A stretch of DNA of 64,000 nucleotides from Cornus controversa (lineage: Eukaryota > Streptophyta > Magnoliopsida > Cornales > Cornaceae). Every line of letters starts with the position of its first letter. Position 1 is the first letter of the stretch. A program made the translations under genes and the position numbers. This document shows positions 46,134-59,304 of the stretch, one piece after another. Under the pieces are notes generated by a model. It made no database searches. It saw only the letters and a program-made list of their open reading frames with translations, and had not been told where the DNA came from. The stretch lies in assembly GCA_026545225.1 (NCBI GenBank), contig CM048848.1, forward strand, positions 27,692,806-27,756,805. The letters run 5' to 3'.

Positions 46134-48211
46134 TTAAGTCGGATAGACGGGATCCGTCAAGTCGACGGACTCCACGTCTCTTCTTGGCACACATCCTTCC
46201 ACACAATGTTTCAACCTTTGGCCATTAACTTTCATCAAAGTATTATCTCTAAAGCTTCGAATTTCCACGGCACCATGAGGAAAAACCAAAATCACTTGGA
46301 ATGGTCCATCCCACCTTGAACGCAATTTTCCGGGGAACAACCGAAGCTTGGAATTGAAGAGCCACACTTTATCACCTGGAGAGAAGGACTTTCGTGAGAT
46401 GTGTTGATCATGAAATGCTTTCGTCCTCTCCTTGTAAATTCATGAACTTTCATAAGCATCACGTCTAAACTCTTCTAATTCATTCAATTGCAACTTCCTC
46501 TCTTCCCCAGCTCTTTTTGCATCGAAATTGAATTTTTGAATTGCCCAAAGTGCCTTGTGCTCAATCTCTACTGGAAGATGACATGCTTTCCCATACACTA
46601 ACCGATATGGTGACATACCGATAGGGGTCTTGTAAGCAGTCCGATACGCCCATAGTGCTTCGCTCAGTCGCAATGACCAATCTCTTCTATCTGGTCTCAC
46701 TGTCTTCTCGAGAACATGCTTAATTTCTCGATTGGACAGCTCTACTTGCCCACTTGTTTGAGGATGATAAGGCGTTGCCACCTTATGTGTCACTGAATAT
46801 TTAGCAAGCAAACCTCTCAAGAATTTATTGCAAAAGTGAGTACCACCATCACTGATCAAGGCTCGAGGAATTCCAAATCGACTAAGAATATTCTCATGCA
46901 TAAATTTGATTACCACCTTGTGATCATTGGTTCGAGTTGCAATGGCCTCCACCCACTTGGAGACATAATCCACTCCAACCAGAATATATTCGTAGCCAAA
47001 AGAAGGTGGAAAGGGTCCCATAAAATCAATTCCCCAAATATCAAAAATCTCCACCACCAGAATGGGGCTCATTGGCATCATATCACGCCTCGACATTGAA
47101 CCCAATCTTTGACAACGATCACAAGTCTTACAGAAAACATATGCATCGTGAAACAGAGAAGGCCAAAAGAATCCACATTGAAGTACCTTTGCCGCTGTCT
47201 TCCTTGCACTGAAGTGGCCTCCACATGCCAATGAATGGCAGAACTTGAGAATATCTTGAAACTCATGGTCTGGGACACATCGCCGAATAATCTGATCTGG
47301 ACAATATTTAAATAACTCTGGATCCTCCCAAAAGTAATGATGAACTTTAGAGAAGAATCGATCACGTTCTCGCTTGGTCCAGTCTCTTGGCACTTTTCCC
47401 GTGGCTAAATAGTTCACAATATCTGAATACCATGGTGTGGAGTTGTCGGACACTCCAAACAATTGCTCCCTCTGAAGTGTTTTGGAAAGTGTAGTGCATA
47501 CAGAAGTTACCACCATGGTAGAAATTTGATCTTCAAACACCTTCTTCTCCTTCTATTTTTCTTGCACCCTTACTTCATCTACAGATTCAATCACCTCTTC
47601 AGAGTCCATGAAGAAAACATCAATCTGATCTGGAGGATTCTCAACAGCATTGAAAATATTAAGTTTAACCTTCATGTTGCCAAAGGAAATATTCATGATC
47701 CCTGACCTACAATTTATGCAAGCATCAGCAGTAGCTAAGAAAGGTCGACCAAGGATCACAGGAATGTGCCTCTTCGGATTGTGAACCGGCTCAGTGTCAA
47801 GTACAATGAAATCAACAGGAAAGTAGAACTTGTCCACTTTAATGAGCACATCTTCTATGATTCCTCGGGGTTGCTTTGTTGATCTGTCTGCAAATTGTAA
47901 TACCACCGAGGTAGGCTTCAATTCTCCCAAGCCCAATTGTAAGTAAACTGAATAAGGTAGCAAATTCACACTTGCACCCAAATCAAGAAGAGCTTTATCC
48001 ACATGGTGCTCCCCAATAATGCATGAGATAGTTGGAGCACCAGGATCTTTGTACTTGGGAGGAGTACATTGCTGAATTATTGAACTCACTTGTTGTGGCA
48101 GCATTACTTTCTTTGGCACATGGCTTTTAGAACGCCTTTTCTGAGTGCACAAGTCCTTGAAAAATTTTGCATAAGGAGGAATTTGCTTGATGGCATCAAG
48201 GAGTGGTAAAT
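46134..48211 (-). pseudogene. A3 protease and integrase (RT and RNase H deleted; cut by CACTA)
   Basis: Protease LLDLGAS lies near 47990. After FFMDSEEVIES the same short linker as in A2 ([20 protein letters not shown]) joins [21 protein letters not shown] and integrase: HHCC finger ([14 protein letters not shown]...CKTCDRCQ), DDE core ([33 protein letters not shown]), then [16 protein letters not shown] and the end [10 protein letters not shown] at 46134. Stops: TAG at about 47553 in the linker and TGA at about 46440 (CGA in A2). The right side is broken at 48211 by the CACTA and continues at 59941. Confidence 0.88.
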
Positions 48212-48865
48212 CACTACAACAAATTATGCTTTTTGCCACAAAATTTTTAGAGACAAAGCCAAATTTGTGGCAAAAGATGGTCATTTGCGACAAATTTTGA
48301 ATTTGTCGCCTAATTTTAATTTTTTTGCAACAAACTAATAAATTCGTCCCCAATATTTTATTTTCTGCAACAAAATACAAGTTTGTCCCAAAATGTTTTA
48401 TTTTAGACGACAATAAATTATTTGTTGCAAAATTTTGTCGGAAAAAGTTGTATTTAGAAACAAAAATGTTTTTTGTTGCAAAAAATTATACTTTAGGGAC
48501 AAAGACTTTGTCGCAAAAAAACCTATCTTTAGGGACAAAAAAAACTTTGTTGCAAATTCTTACATTTTTGCCACAAATGTTTGGTTGGTCGCCAATATGA
48601 TATTTTGTGCGACTAAAACACAGTTTGTTGCAAAAAGGTGCACTTTAGGGACAAAACTATTTGTCGCAAAAATAATGATCTTTAGGGACAAAATATTTTT
48701 TGTCGCAAATTCCTTAGTTGTTGCCACAAATCTTGGCTTTGTCGCCAATGTGATATTTTATGCAACAAAAACAAGCTTTGTTGCAAAAAGTCTCACTTTA
48801 GGGATGAAATACTTTGTCCCAAATTCTTTCGTTTTTGGGACAAATTTGTGTTTGTCGTCTAATGT
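48212..48865. repeat. CACTA left subterminal repeat block
   Basis: Phrases TTTAGGGACAAA (four exact copies between 48490 and 48690, plus variants) alternate with TTTGTCGCAAA/TTTGTTGCAAA in direct and inverted order. In En/Spm such subterminal motifs bind the TnpA protein; here that role is by analogy. A low-complexity open frame through the block (48435-48869) is a by-product of the repeats. Confidence 0.85.
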
Positions 48866-48869
48866 CTAG

Positions 48870-49160
48870 TTTTTTGAGATTGCAAATGTTGATTCATATT
48901 AATTACTATAATTTAATGCCTTAGATAACAAAAATTTGTTTTTTGAATAAAATTTCTAAATTTAGTATTAAATATTTGTTTTTTTAAAATTATTTTTCTT
49001 ACTTTTTTAGCATAATAAGTGTCTGTCAAATATAGATAAGTAATAACAAATTTACAACTACATTTATAAGTAATTGTAATAATTGAACCTTACAAACTCG
49101 ACAAATATTGTATTTTTCAATTAACTAAAATTTGTAAATGATCAATTATAATGACCAATG

Positions 49161-49200
<40 letters not shown>

Positions 49201-49288
49201 GAAAATGACGTCAATGCCTTGCTCACTTAGTTTAGTGACATAAGCTACTACCAATATCATATTTATTGAGATTTACGAAACCAAAATA

Positions 49289-49342
<54 letters not shown>

Positions 49343-50056
49343 GAAAATTATTTTTTTCGAGATTGATTAAGGTGTTTATCAAGTACTATTTTGTATAGTC
49401 TCAATTTGAAATAGAGTTAATTCACATCACAAAACATTATAAATTAAGTTAAAAAATGGTCATACATAGTTGTAATAAGTTCTCCATTAAGGTACCTCTA
49501 CATTATTTGATCCAAGTTATTTTTCAACTAATAATTCTCCCTCAAATGTTATTGTTGACCCAAAGGTTTCAAGCCATGGTTAATTCAATGATTTTGATAA
49601 TAACAACCTATTAATGTGAAATAATTAACAATTTACTTAAGTGTTGTTATTCACAGATATATCATATTGACAGAAGCACTTAAAGGCTCATGTAGACCAT
49701 TGGATGATGATTATGTAGCACAAAGGTTTAACACATAGGTAGTATAGGTGGGCGTGTGTTAGGACATGAATTGTAAAGTTGTAAATGTATCTTATACATT
49801 GAAAGATTATGTTTGTGACACTTTTAATTGTATTTGAGCCAAAATATTACACATGGACCCTAGGATAACTTGACCCTTGAACTCATAATGAAATATCTCT
49901 TAAGGGCAAAATGGTCTTTTGAATATTAGACAACCACCATTCAACTTAAATGAAATATCTCTTAATGGTAAAATTGTCTTTTGGCTATAATATAGTTAAT
50001 ATGTGTTATACAAGCTCATATTTTTATAATGCAATCAACTAGGACGTTAAGGAGAT
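48870..50056. other. CACTA left interior, non-coding with (AT)n
   Basis: AT-rich filler. Dinucleotide AT runs at about 49168-49196 and 49296-49339, flanked by related text (ATTAATGAAAAT follows both), suggesting a local duplication. No coding frame. Confidence 0.6.
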
Positions 50057-50064
50057 GTTTCCAT

Positions 50065-50226
50065 TAGGGGTGAGTAAAAAATCCGTCAATCTCTGAATCT
50101 GATCTGATTCGTGCAGATCAGATTGAATTGGATGACTAACGTATCGGTTGAAGAATTTGAAAATAAGAATTCGTAGGTCATAGATCATATTACAATCCGT
50201 GGCAATCCGTTAGAATTTATAATATT

Positions 50227-50257
<31 letters not shown>

Positions 50258-50732
50258 ACATCTTATAACTTTTAATAATATTATTATAATATCTTATATA
50301 AAATCCGTCAATCTGTGAATCCGATCTGATCTGTGCGGATCAAATCGAATTGGATGACTAACAGATCGGTTTAAGATTTAGAAAATAAGAATTCGTAGGC
50401 TATAGATCGGATTACGATCCGTGGCAATCCGTTAGAATTTATAATATTTATTATATATATATATAATAATATCTTATAACTTTTAATAATATTACTATAA
50501 TATCTTATATCTTTTACGCTAAAAAATTGTTATTGGGCCTGAGTTAAAAAATAATAATATTGGGTTATTTAGATTAAGTCCAATCCGTTAATCCGATCCG
50601 ATCTAATCCATTGTTTCACGGATCAGATTGAGTCTTTCCCATAGATTAGATCAGATTGCATATTCATCAATTTGTAGACCGTAGATCAGATTAGGATTAT
50701 GCCTAATTTGATCCGATCCGTGATCACCTCTA
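50065..50732. mobile_element. hAT-like MITE inside the CACTA
   Basis: Ends TAGGGGTGA (50065) and TCACCTCTA (50732) are near-inverted, and 8-bp flanks GTTTCCAT and ATCTCCAT match at 6 of 8, as for hAT elements. Inside, a unit of about 223 bp starting ATCCGTCAATCT is repeated (about 50080 and 50303), with AT runs at 50230-50257 and 50452-50463. No transposase. Confidence 0.6.
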
Positions 50733-51294
50733 ATCTCCATGGTCTAAGGACTTATAATTTCAAAGACATTATAAGGACATATGTCTACTATTATAAACAT
50801 GAGTCTTATCCCTAGCGAGTGGCCTGGAGCACTAATATTCGTTAAAATAGTGGGTGCATCTAATTCGCTAATATTCGTTAAAAGAAAGATCACAAAATTG
50901 AAACATTGATGGGAGATGATTTAAGAAGAACTAATTGGTTAAAAAAAGTTCTAAAAGACCCGATACCACTATCATTGACAAAAAAATAAAAAATAGTTAA
51001 AGTTCAGGTGGTATCTTATCAACTTAATTTGTGCTGGTTAAAATTACTATACGAAAATTAATGGAGCAATTGCAGGTATTTAAAAAAGAAAAAAGAAGAA
51101 GATAATTTTGAAATGATAAATAATTAAAAAAATATAATAGTTTTTCACATAGATATCCTATTTTTTTTGTTATTTTGTTTAATAGATAGATGAATATTTT
51201 TTTTATTAAATTAAGGAACAAATTTATTTATTTGGAAAAAATAGTAGAGTTTGCAACAACTTTATATTTTGTCCCAAAAACCTAAAAAATTTAC

Positions 51295-51666
51295 ATTCCC
51301 GCGCAACTTCAGACTTTCCCCGCGCTAGAACCCCAAACCTTCAGCCAAACAGCTTCCTATCTCTTAAAACCCTCTTTTCATTTTCGTCTTCTCTCACCAG
51401 AACCCCAAAACTTCTGCTCCCGCTTCATCTCAGTCTCTCCATCTCCGTCTTTATTGGACCTCTCTCCATTTCAATCTCTAAAATCACTTCGATGATGACT
51501 GACAATACCTAATTTGCACAAACTCTGTCTTTCTCCATCTCAATCGATCTCTCGTTCAACCTTCATCCGCAATCACTTCGAGGACTGGATTTGTTTGAGT
51601 TTACAACCATCATCAGCGATTTCTTCATCACCATAGACCATCGAAGTTGCTGTTAGATTTCGATTT
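51295..51666 (+). other. Non-coding first exon of the CACTA gene (start approximate)
   Basis: A C-rich leader-like stretch begins after a TATA-like TTTATATTTT (about 51262). It ends at a good donor site TTC|GTAAGT (51667). The intron 51667-53507 ends at CACAG, seven bases before the ATG. The transcription start was not determined. Confidence 0.45.
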
Positions 51667-52189
51667 CGTAAGTATAAATCAGTATTGGTAGCATATTTAA
51701 CTTTTTGTACTTTTTCTTTAGGGTTTTATGTATGTAACTATGTATAATTAACTCTTTGCAAGTATAAATCAGTATATCATTGAGGTTTAATTTGTTCTTT
51801 AAATCAGTGTATGCACACTCTGCACAAGTGCACATTGATATCATGGTGATTTGTGGTTTTCCCCAAATCTAAAACCTTTGTCTACTGTTCAATATTGTTA
51901 TTGCCCTTTGTGTGAATCTGTTTTAACCAAGTTCTTCTGTGACTGATTTATGAGTATGAATATGAAAATGATATGAGAATCTATTGCTTAATTCTTCTTT
52001 AAGTTATCATTGCTTTATCAAATGGTTGCTCAGTCCCCTGCACTGAACTTTACTGGGTAGATCTGCATGTATTAAAGGTTATTAGCCTGTTGAAGAACTT
52101 CTATGCTAATATATGTTAGACTTCTGTTCCAAAAAGCTTTTCTAACCTATAATTATTCCACTATGATTGTCCTGCTATAAGCTAACTTC

Positions 52190-52700
52190 GAAATCTAGTT
52201 TGCTAGAATTTTATTGCTGCTTGAACAAGTAGTTTGCTAGAATTTGATTGCTGTTTGAACAAGTAGTTTGCTGGAATTTTATTATTGTTTAAATAGTAGA
52301 TTGCTGGAATGTTATTGCTGATAGAACTATTAGATTGTTGAAATTTTATTGCTGCTTAAACAAGTAGTTTGCTGGAATGTCCATCTTGCTGCCAGTTTTT
52401 TTTTTTAAGTTTTAAGTTGCTGAAATTTCCATCTTGCTGCTAGAATTTTAAGTTGCTAAATTTTTTATCTTGCTGCCAGTTTTTTTTAAGTTGCTGAAAT
52501 TTCAATCTTGCTGCCATAATTTTTGTGTTGCTGAAACATTTACTTGTTGCCAGTTTTTCTATATTGCTGAAATTATAACTTGCTGTCAGATTGTTATATT
52601 GTTGAAATTCTAACTTGCTGTCAGATTGTTATATTACTGAAATTCTAACTTGCTGCCAGTTTTTCTATATTGCTGAAGTTCCAACTTGCTGCCAAATTGC
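52190..52700. repeat. Degenerate minisatellite in intron 1 of the CACTA gene
   Basis: Two related phrases, TTTGCTAGAATTTTATTGCTG and TTGCTGAAATTTCAATCTTG, recur a dozen or more times with a period of about 33-40 bp. Confidence 0.6.
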
Positions 52701-53513
52701 TAAATCTGCTAAACTTGTTACATAAGATACCTGATGTGCTCCTATTGAATTTCACATGTTTAAAACATCATATTAATTTGCATTTGCATGGCAGAGGTTA
52801 CTTAGAAGCTGATTTGAATTTCATACCATCCAAAAATCTGTTTTGCACATTTAAACTAGCTGTCAGGTCCAAGGAATTATTTTTTTTGTTTGTTAAAAAA
52901 TTCTAAAATGATACATATTACTTCAGCAGGTGTAATTATATTGTTTGAATGTCTTAATGCTTATATTTGACAAACTTAGGGGCTGCATATTAAATTTTGA
53001 TATCTTGAAACTTAGTTTTGGTCAAATAATTGTTGTCAAAGTCCATATGAACTGGTTTGAACTGTTGTGAATTCTTAGAAGAGCATGTTGCTGTCAAAAT
53101 TGACCCTAACACATGTATTTAGATATAAATGAATGATTTATTTTAAGTTGAGTCTGTGGAACTTGTTGCATTCAAGTTTGACCAACTAAAAGCTGATTGT
53201 GGATCTAATTTGTTGTCTAAGGGCCTGCACAAGTACTGCCTACTCATCTAGAAATCTCTTAAGTATTAAATTTGTATGAGCATGGTGGTTGTATTAATTT
53301 TAGTTAGTTGTTTGCTTCACATTTTGTATGCTAGCTTTCTTATTATTCTTCTTCCTCTCTTTTTTTTTCTCATGATTTTTAATGCTCACTTTGTTTTGTT
53401 ACATATGATGTATATATTTTGGAGTATACTTATTATGATATATTTAAGACTTGTAGTCAACATTTTTTTGATATTCATTTGTATCATGAAGTACTAACTT
53501 ATCACAGGTTGAC

Positions 53514-55505
53514 ATGGTTGGACCCGGTCGTCGAAGACCATCTATGACTATACCTACTTCCTTACCTACTCCGACACCTGAGTCAGAGCTTACTCCCACA
53601 CCTGAGCCGGAGCTTGTGACCACACCTACTACCAATCACTCGTCCAGTGCAGGTAAGATTTACTTTTTACATTGTTTTACAAGTTAACCTATATTTGTTT
53701 ATATACAAATTCAAAGAATCTATGACAACCTAAATCAATAAGTTTAAAAGATTTTTTATTATATGTTATATATTTTAAGTTAGTTTTCAACAAGTGAATA
53801 GAAGACCATGTAAAGTCTACTGGTGAACAGTTTACTTTATCATGAAGTCTATGACATTGATTATATTATAGCATCTCGTACAATAATTTATTCATTTATA
53901 TTTCACTCTTCAAGCCAACTCATACAATAATCTATTTGTTTAATTTTTGTTATTTGTGTGATATAGATTTAGATAAATTTTAAAGAGAGACTGACATGAG
54001 ATAAGATACCCTTAAAAGTTAAAATTAATTAAAATGAATTATGCTTAGGTTTTCTCATTTGATATTAATTAAAATGAATTATGCTCAGGTTTTCTCATTT
54101 GATATTATTGATTTGCAGTTTCTAACAGATTGAGAAATGGGCGTGGTATTTCTAGGGGCCTAAGATATAATACATTTAGGGATAAAGGTGGTCCTAAAGC
54201 GTGTATTACTTTCCCAGAGGGAATGTATAGACCTATTGGTGGTTGGGCTAAGGCCTTTGGGACGATGGTTGGTGTTATATGCCGAGAGCATGCCCGTTTT
54301 GCTTGTGGGACTTGGTCACACATGGAATCGGCTGATAAGACCATGATTTATCATCAAATTAAGGTAATTTTGCATCAAATATATATACATACATTGATAG
54401 GGTGGGGAGATTTCAGATTTGCATGTACACACACAAGACTTCTAGTATTCTCAATATATATATCTTATTTCAGGAGAAGTTTGAGATAGATCTTGATAAT
54501 CCCCGCATTCGAAAAGGCCTTGATAAATGGCTTGCAGCTCGATTTAGATCACATAAAAATCGCATGCACACTTATTTTAAATCATTCGGAGATAATGTAG
54601 AGCGGGCAAGGCAAAAGCCTTATAAAAATGTTCGAATTGAGGATTGGTATGCTGTATGTGAAATTTTCATGACTCCGACATTCAAGGTGCACAAATTTTT
54701 TTTTTATATATATAGTAATTTTATATTTGTAGACTTAGCTGATAACAATTTATTAAATTGAAATGCAGAATAGGAGCACCACCAATAAAGCAAATAGGGC
54801 AAAGAGCCTAACAAATCACTATGCTGGCTCAAAGCCATTTGTCACACTTCGCTATGAAATGGTTTGTTTCATATGTTCTATTATGTATGTAATTACATAA
54901 AATTACAAAATAATTTTTTTTTTTAATATTAAGTTCTAATTATGTTTACTGAAATAGCGAAACAAGGATACTCAAGAGGAGCCAGACATGGTGACATTTT
55001 ATCAACGAACACATTGTAGGGAGGATGGGACATGGGTCACCCCACATTGTCAGCAACTTTATGTATGTATATGCATAACTAGTAACTTGTAATTTATTGT
55101 TTTGTATTTGTTCATAATTTTTGTCACTTTGTATGGACATGCAGGATAATATGATTCAAGAGGTTATGCACAATCAAATTCTGATGATGCATCCACTATA
55201 AAATTGACCCGTAATGAGGTTTACTTTCAAATAGTTGCTTCAAGCTCCTCGTATGTTCGTGGGCTTGGTCATGGGGAGGTGCCCCCTGTCTCTTTACAAG
55301 GCAGCCATGCAAATATTATTGAGGCTAGACGAAGTGCTGATGAAGCAAATCGAAGGGCTGATGAGGCAAATCAAAGGGCTGAGGCAACAGAACAATGACT
55401 GGGGGACCAAATCAACTCTTTACAGGCTCAACTCACATCTTTAACATCATTGGTGCAACAAGTTCTGGGAGGATCATCGTCTAGAGAGGCTCATCGTACT
55501 ACTTA
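53514..55505 (+). pseudogene. Ptta/En-Spm plant transposase-family gene (TnpA/TNP1-like), frameshifted
   Basis: Proposed coding exons: 53514-53652, 54119-54363, 54474-54686, 54769-54861, 54958-55062, 55145-55505; all junctions are GT-AG and keep frame. The protein starts MVGPGRRRPSM with a Pro/Thr/Glu-rich segment, then GGPKACITFPEGMYRPIGGW, FEIDLDNPRIRKGLDKWLAA, RFRSHKNRMHTYFKSFGD and KPFVTLRYEM, typical of the plant Ptta/En-Spm family (Pfam Transposase_24), thought to bind element ends. In the last exon one base appears lost near 55177, and TGA at 55396-55398 cuts the repeated-Ala/Glu coiled-coil tail (SADEANRRADEANQRAEATE). The normal stop would be TA|G across the next splice site (55505/58934). 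About 400 codons in all. It is defective as sequenced. Confidence 0.78.
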
Positions 55506-58500
55506 GTAAGTTGAATTAATATTTTACAATAGAGAGTGAATTTAATACTTGCTAGAATCCATTTTTTGATGATGTTGGAATGATAATACTCAATTCTCAC
55601 CTATCTATAGTCACGAAAACACACACATATGAATGGAGACAATTAATGGTGATCAACTCAAGTGCAATTAATAGTTGACTTTTTTTTTTTGAAAGTTAAA
55701 CTGGCCAGAATTTGATTCAAAACCACAAGGGAAAAAGCCATACAATTTTACTTGGGGCATACCCTAAGGAAAATACACCATAAATGGAAACCCAAACCCA
55801 CCAAAGCAAAAGCAAAAAAGTACATAAGCCCACCCTTGGCTGGTCAAAACAGCAAAGCAAATAGTAGACCATCATGGTAGTACAAAAATACGACATGACA
55901 TTCTTATATCTAGGGTTATCTAAAGCAACTAATAGAACAGAGAACCACTTACAGCAACATGGAGACTGAAACATATTTGATACTTTAATTAAGATGAGAT
56001 CTGTAACTCAAAAACTAATGCATACAAAAAGTAAGACATAGAGAAGAAACCAAACATGATACCATGAGTCGTAGGATCAATAATTAGACTTCTTCATTAG
56101 AGGAGAGAGTTTCATCTAGTAAGATCACAAGCTTCGGAGAATATTTTCCAATTAACCCCTTTTCTTTCATTAGAGTACTTTTATTACTTGCAGATGCAGT
56201 GAAATCACCTAATATATATTGAAAAGGGATATATATGTTTTTAATTTCCAAATTCCTAAAGTGACTAATTAATTACGATTGAGATTAATACTTTAGGAAC
56301 CCAGAAGAAAATTAAGACGCCTGCAGCAAAAAAGGACACAAAATGTTGATGTTTAAATAAAGTCTATGGTACTTAATAAATAAAGAAAAAAAAAGATTAT
56401 GTTGGGTTATTCCTTTTTTAGGGCTTATTGACTCTTGAGGCTATAATCAGGTCTTTGCTAGTGCAATTTTGATTAGATTCAAATTAGTTAGGCCACACAG
56501 CAACCAATCATCAGGAAGAAATTGACTTCTGAAAAGTAAAATTGAGGGTATGATCGGAAATTGAGATCACTAATACTTTTATTTTATTTTTAGCAAGTCC
56601 AAAATCCTTAATGCTTCAATTTTGTGATCCTTCTTTTAGGTCTCACTTGTCACTTTTAGGGTGATTTATTGGTGGTGATTATTCTCAGCAGTTACAAGTC
56701 AAAACTTAAGCCTAATTGTATAGATTATATAATAGCCTTACAAATAGCCTCGAGCTCTAATTGGCCCTTTCCTTCCTAAGGGTATCCCTTGTTGTGCCTA
56801 TGACTCAATACTCACTCTACTATAACATTTTAGGGCAAAACAGTATTCTCAATTGCTTGCCTAATTGTATAAAAAATAGGGATCAATTTCCTTTTAAAGG
56901 AAATGGATAAGGAAATGTAATGACAAAATACATATTTCCAAACTAAAGGTGCTGAACTAAACTGGAAGAAAAAGATTTGTCTATTAGTATACAATGAAAT
57001 CTCACTAAAAAAATTGTTTCACTTTCACCAAGTTCATCTCATTAATCTCTAGTTGATATGGAATGTTCGTTTATCCTGTCATCTCTCTTCATCACTTTAT
57101 TTTGCTATAAACATTTAAGTGTTGCCCAATATTTGTTATCGATGCTAATGTTTCACTTGGAAGTCTTGTGGTGCTAATTAATTTTTCTTAGAACATGCTT
57201 TTAATTTTCCTATTTGAAAGAATTGTCAATGGTGTATGTTCTCAATGTTATTAAAATCTTTGTATCTAATCATATATACACAGGCGCACAAGCTTGAAAC
57301 TTCAATCTGTTATCCAAATCAAGTGTATTCATTACAAATGCACAGGCGCACATACATGTGCACAGGCGCATTTGGGTATAAATTTGGTTGTGTTCCTATA
57401 ATTCTCACAGGTGCACAAACATGGATACATTTGGGTCAGATTTGCTGAGATTGATTGTAGTTTTAATTGGACCTTATTGGGTTTGTGTTTTGCTAGATTT
57501 TCTTTATAGTTTATGTTTCATATCATGGTTAGGTGCTAGGTGATGTGGCACACTTGGGTAATGGAAGAAGGTAGGTGAGGTAGGCTGGCTTGGTTAACGG
57601 TAGGATGGCTTGGTTACAGTTGGCCGTGGGTGGCAGCAGGTGGTCGTGTGGGTGTGGCTGGCGGTGGATTGTGTGGTCGTGTTTTGTGGTGTTGCGGGCT
57701 GTTTGGATGGTGGTGAAGCTACCATTTGGCTTGTGGTTGATTAATATTGGGTTTTGTTTGGCTAAGGTGAGGTGGTCTAAGTTTGTGTTGGCTTTAGGTG
57801 CTGCTAGTGATTGCTTCGTGAGGTTCACAGTTAAGGTAGTGTTTGGCAGCTTAGGTGAAGGTTGGTTGGTGATTAATGGAATGAACTTGTGTGCATGGAT
57901 GGAATGTGTTGTTTTGCATTGCATGGGCTGAATGGTGTTGAGTTAGGTAATGGGTTTGCTGTATTGGTAGATGGTTAAGTAGTCATGATTCATGACTGGT
58001 AAGTGGGTGCGGTGTTGGTGTTGAGCTTGGTTGCCATGAGTTTGTGGGTTTGGCTAATAGGTGAAAATGCTTCGGTAATCAATGGGGGGCTAGGTTTGAT
58101 TAATGCATGGGCTGGATATGATAGTGGGTTTGTGGATAGATGAAATGGGCTGAAGTAAAATGAAAATGGGTTTTGGATGTGGGCTTGGGCAGTAGGCTGC
58201 CATGTGTGTGCATGTGTTTACGTATATAATATATAAATATATGTAACTTTATATATAATAATATGCATACTATATACATATAAATATATATATATAATAT
58301 ATATAAATATTTATATAGAAATATATAAGAGTATATTATATATATACACTAGAAATTATCTCCGATCCGAAACTCTTGATTGTATCTTTGGACAGATGAA
58401 CATTTGGACACCAATTTGAATCTTCATTTCACGGAGGCATTATTGAAGTGCTAAGTAACAGGAATTAATTGAATTTATGGGAAAATGACTGAAAACAATA

Positions 58501-58933
58501 AAAATACAAAAAAATATAAAAAATATAATATAAACATAATTAAGGAATTAACATATGTAATTAAAGATGCATAAATGTGTAATATTCAGAGTGCTTATCA
58601 GGTGTACATCTTTTGATTTTTATTTTTTATCAGGAGAGTAAAATTAATTGAATGATATCATGTAAGTAGAAATAAGATAGCTGCAACACCCTAGATTGTC
58701 TATCACTTTAGTTATATTTGATTAAGTTTCTTTACTATTCTTCTTGTGCCAATCCTCCAACTCATTTATATGTGTTATAATAGTTGGATCGTTTTAACTT
58801 TATCTTTTGAATTATTGAAACTCCTTTTCATAATAGTGATAGAGTTCAAAATATATATGATGATTATCATTATAGAAATAATATGTTTGTATGCAACTGA
58901 ACTAATCATATTTTTTCTCTCCTTTTTTTGCAG
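55506..58933 (+). other. Proposed last intron of the CACTA gene
   Basis: Donor A|GTAAGT (55506) and acceptor TTTTTGCAG (58933). The 3.4 kb between has no transposase domain. It holds a LINE tail (55681-55980), AT-rich satellites at 58200-58350, a GT-rich stretch (57530-58200) and four CACAGG(C/T)GCA phrases at about 57290-57420. The intron call rests on splice-site consensus alone. Confidence 0.4.
55681..55980 (-). mobile_element. LINE (L1-type) 3' tail, 5'-truncated
   Basis: On the minus strand the sequence runs through an open stretch ending GYAPSKIVWLFPLWF, then GGCCAGTTTAACTTTC and a poly-A tail (plus-strand T run at 55681-55692). That order is typical of the 3' end of plant L1 elements. 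Only about 300 bp remain; no endonuclease or RT. The 5' edge is approximate. Confidence 0.5.
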
Positions 58934-59235
58934 GTTACATATGGTCAGGATTAGCTTTTTGGATCTCCTTTTTGTTGCCGTCTCATTGATATATATGGGT
59001 CTAGGTTAAACTCACTTTTGTACTTTTTGTTTTACATGGGATTAGATCTATGGATCTCCTATCTTCCTAATGTTGTATATGATTAAATCATTATGTGTAT
59101 GAATCTCCTTTTGATCTTTTATTTAGAATATGTACGGACCTTTGGATATATATGATAGAATATTTTAGTTTTTAATTTGTGAAATATTAGTTTGGATAAT
59201 TTGTGAATGATGCTTTATAGAATTTGTAAAATTTT
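58934..59235 (+). other. Proposed 3'-terminal exon / UTR of the CACTA gene
   Basis: After the acceptor at 58933 the sequence GTTACATATGGTCAGG would begin the last exon. Its first base completes the stop codon TAG. The end of the transcript is not defined. Confidence 0.35.
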
Positions 59236-59304
59236 AGGTTTGATTGGAATGTTTGATATACGTGACAGGAAAAAAATTGTTGGAAATTATAATTTTTAAT
59301 TTAT

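Noticed and set aside
48435..48869. Repetitive open frame with FVAK and RDKK motifs
   Set aside because: It is a translation of the CACTA subterminal repeats, with no independent evidence of coding.
57529..57931. Overlapping frames of 113 and 131 codons on opposite strands
   Set aside because: GT-rich sequence gives open frames on both strands; no domain, start context or splice support.
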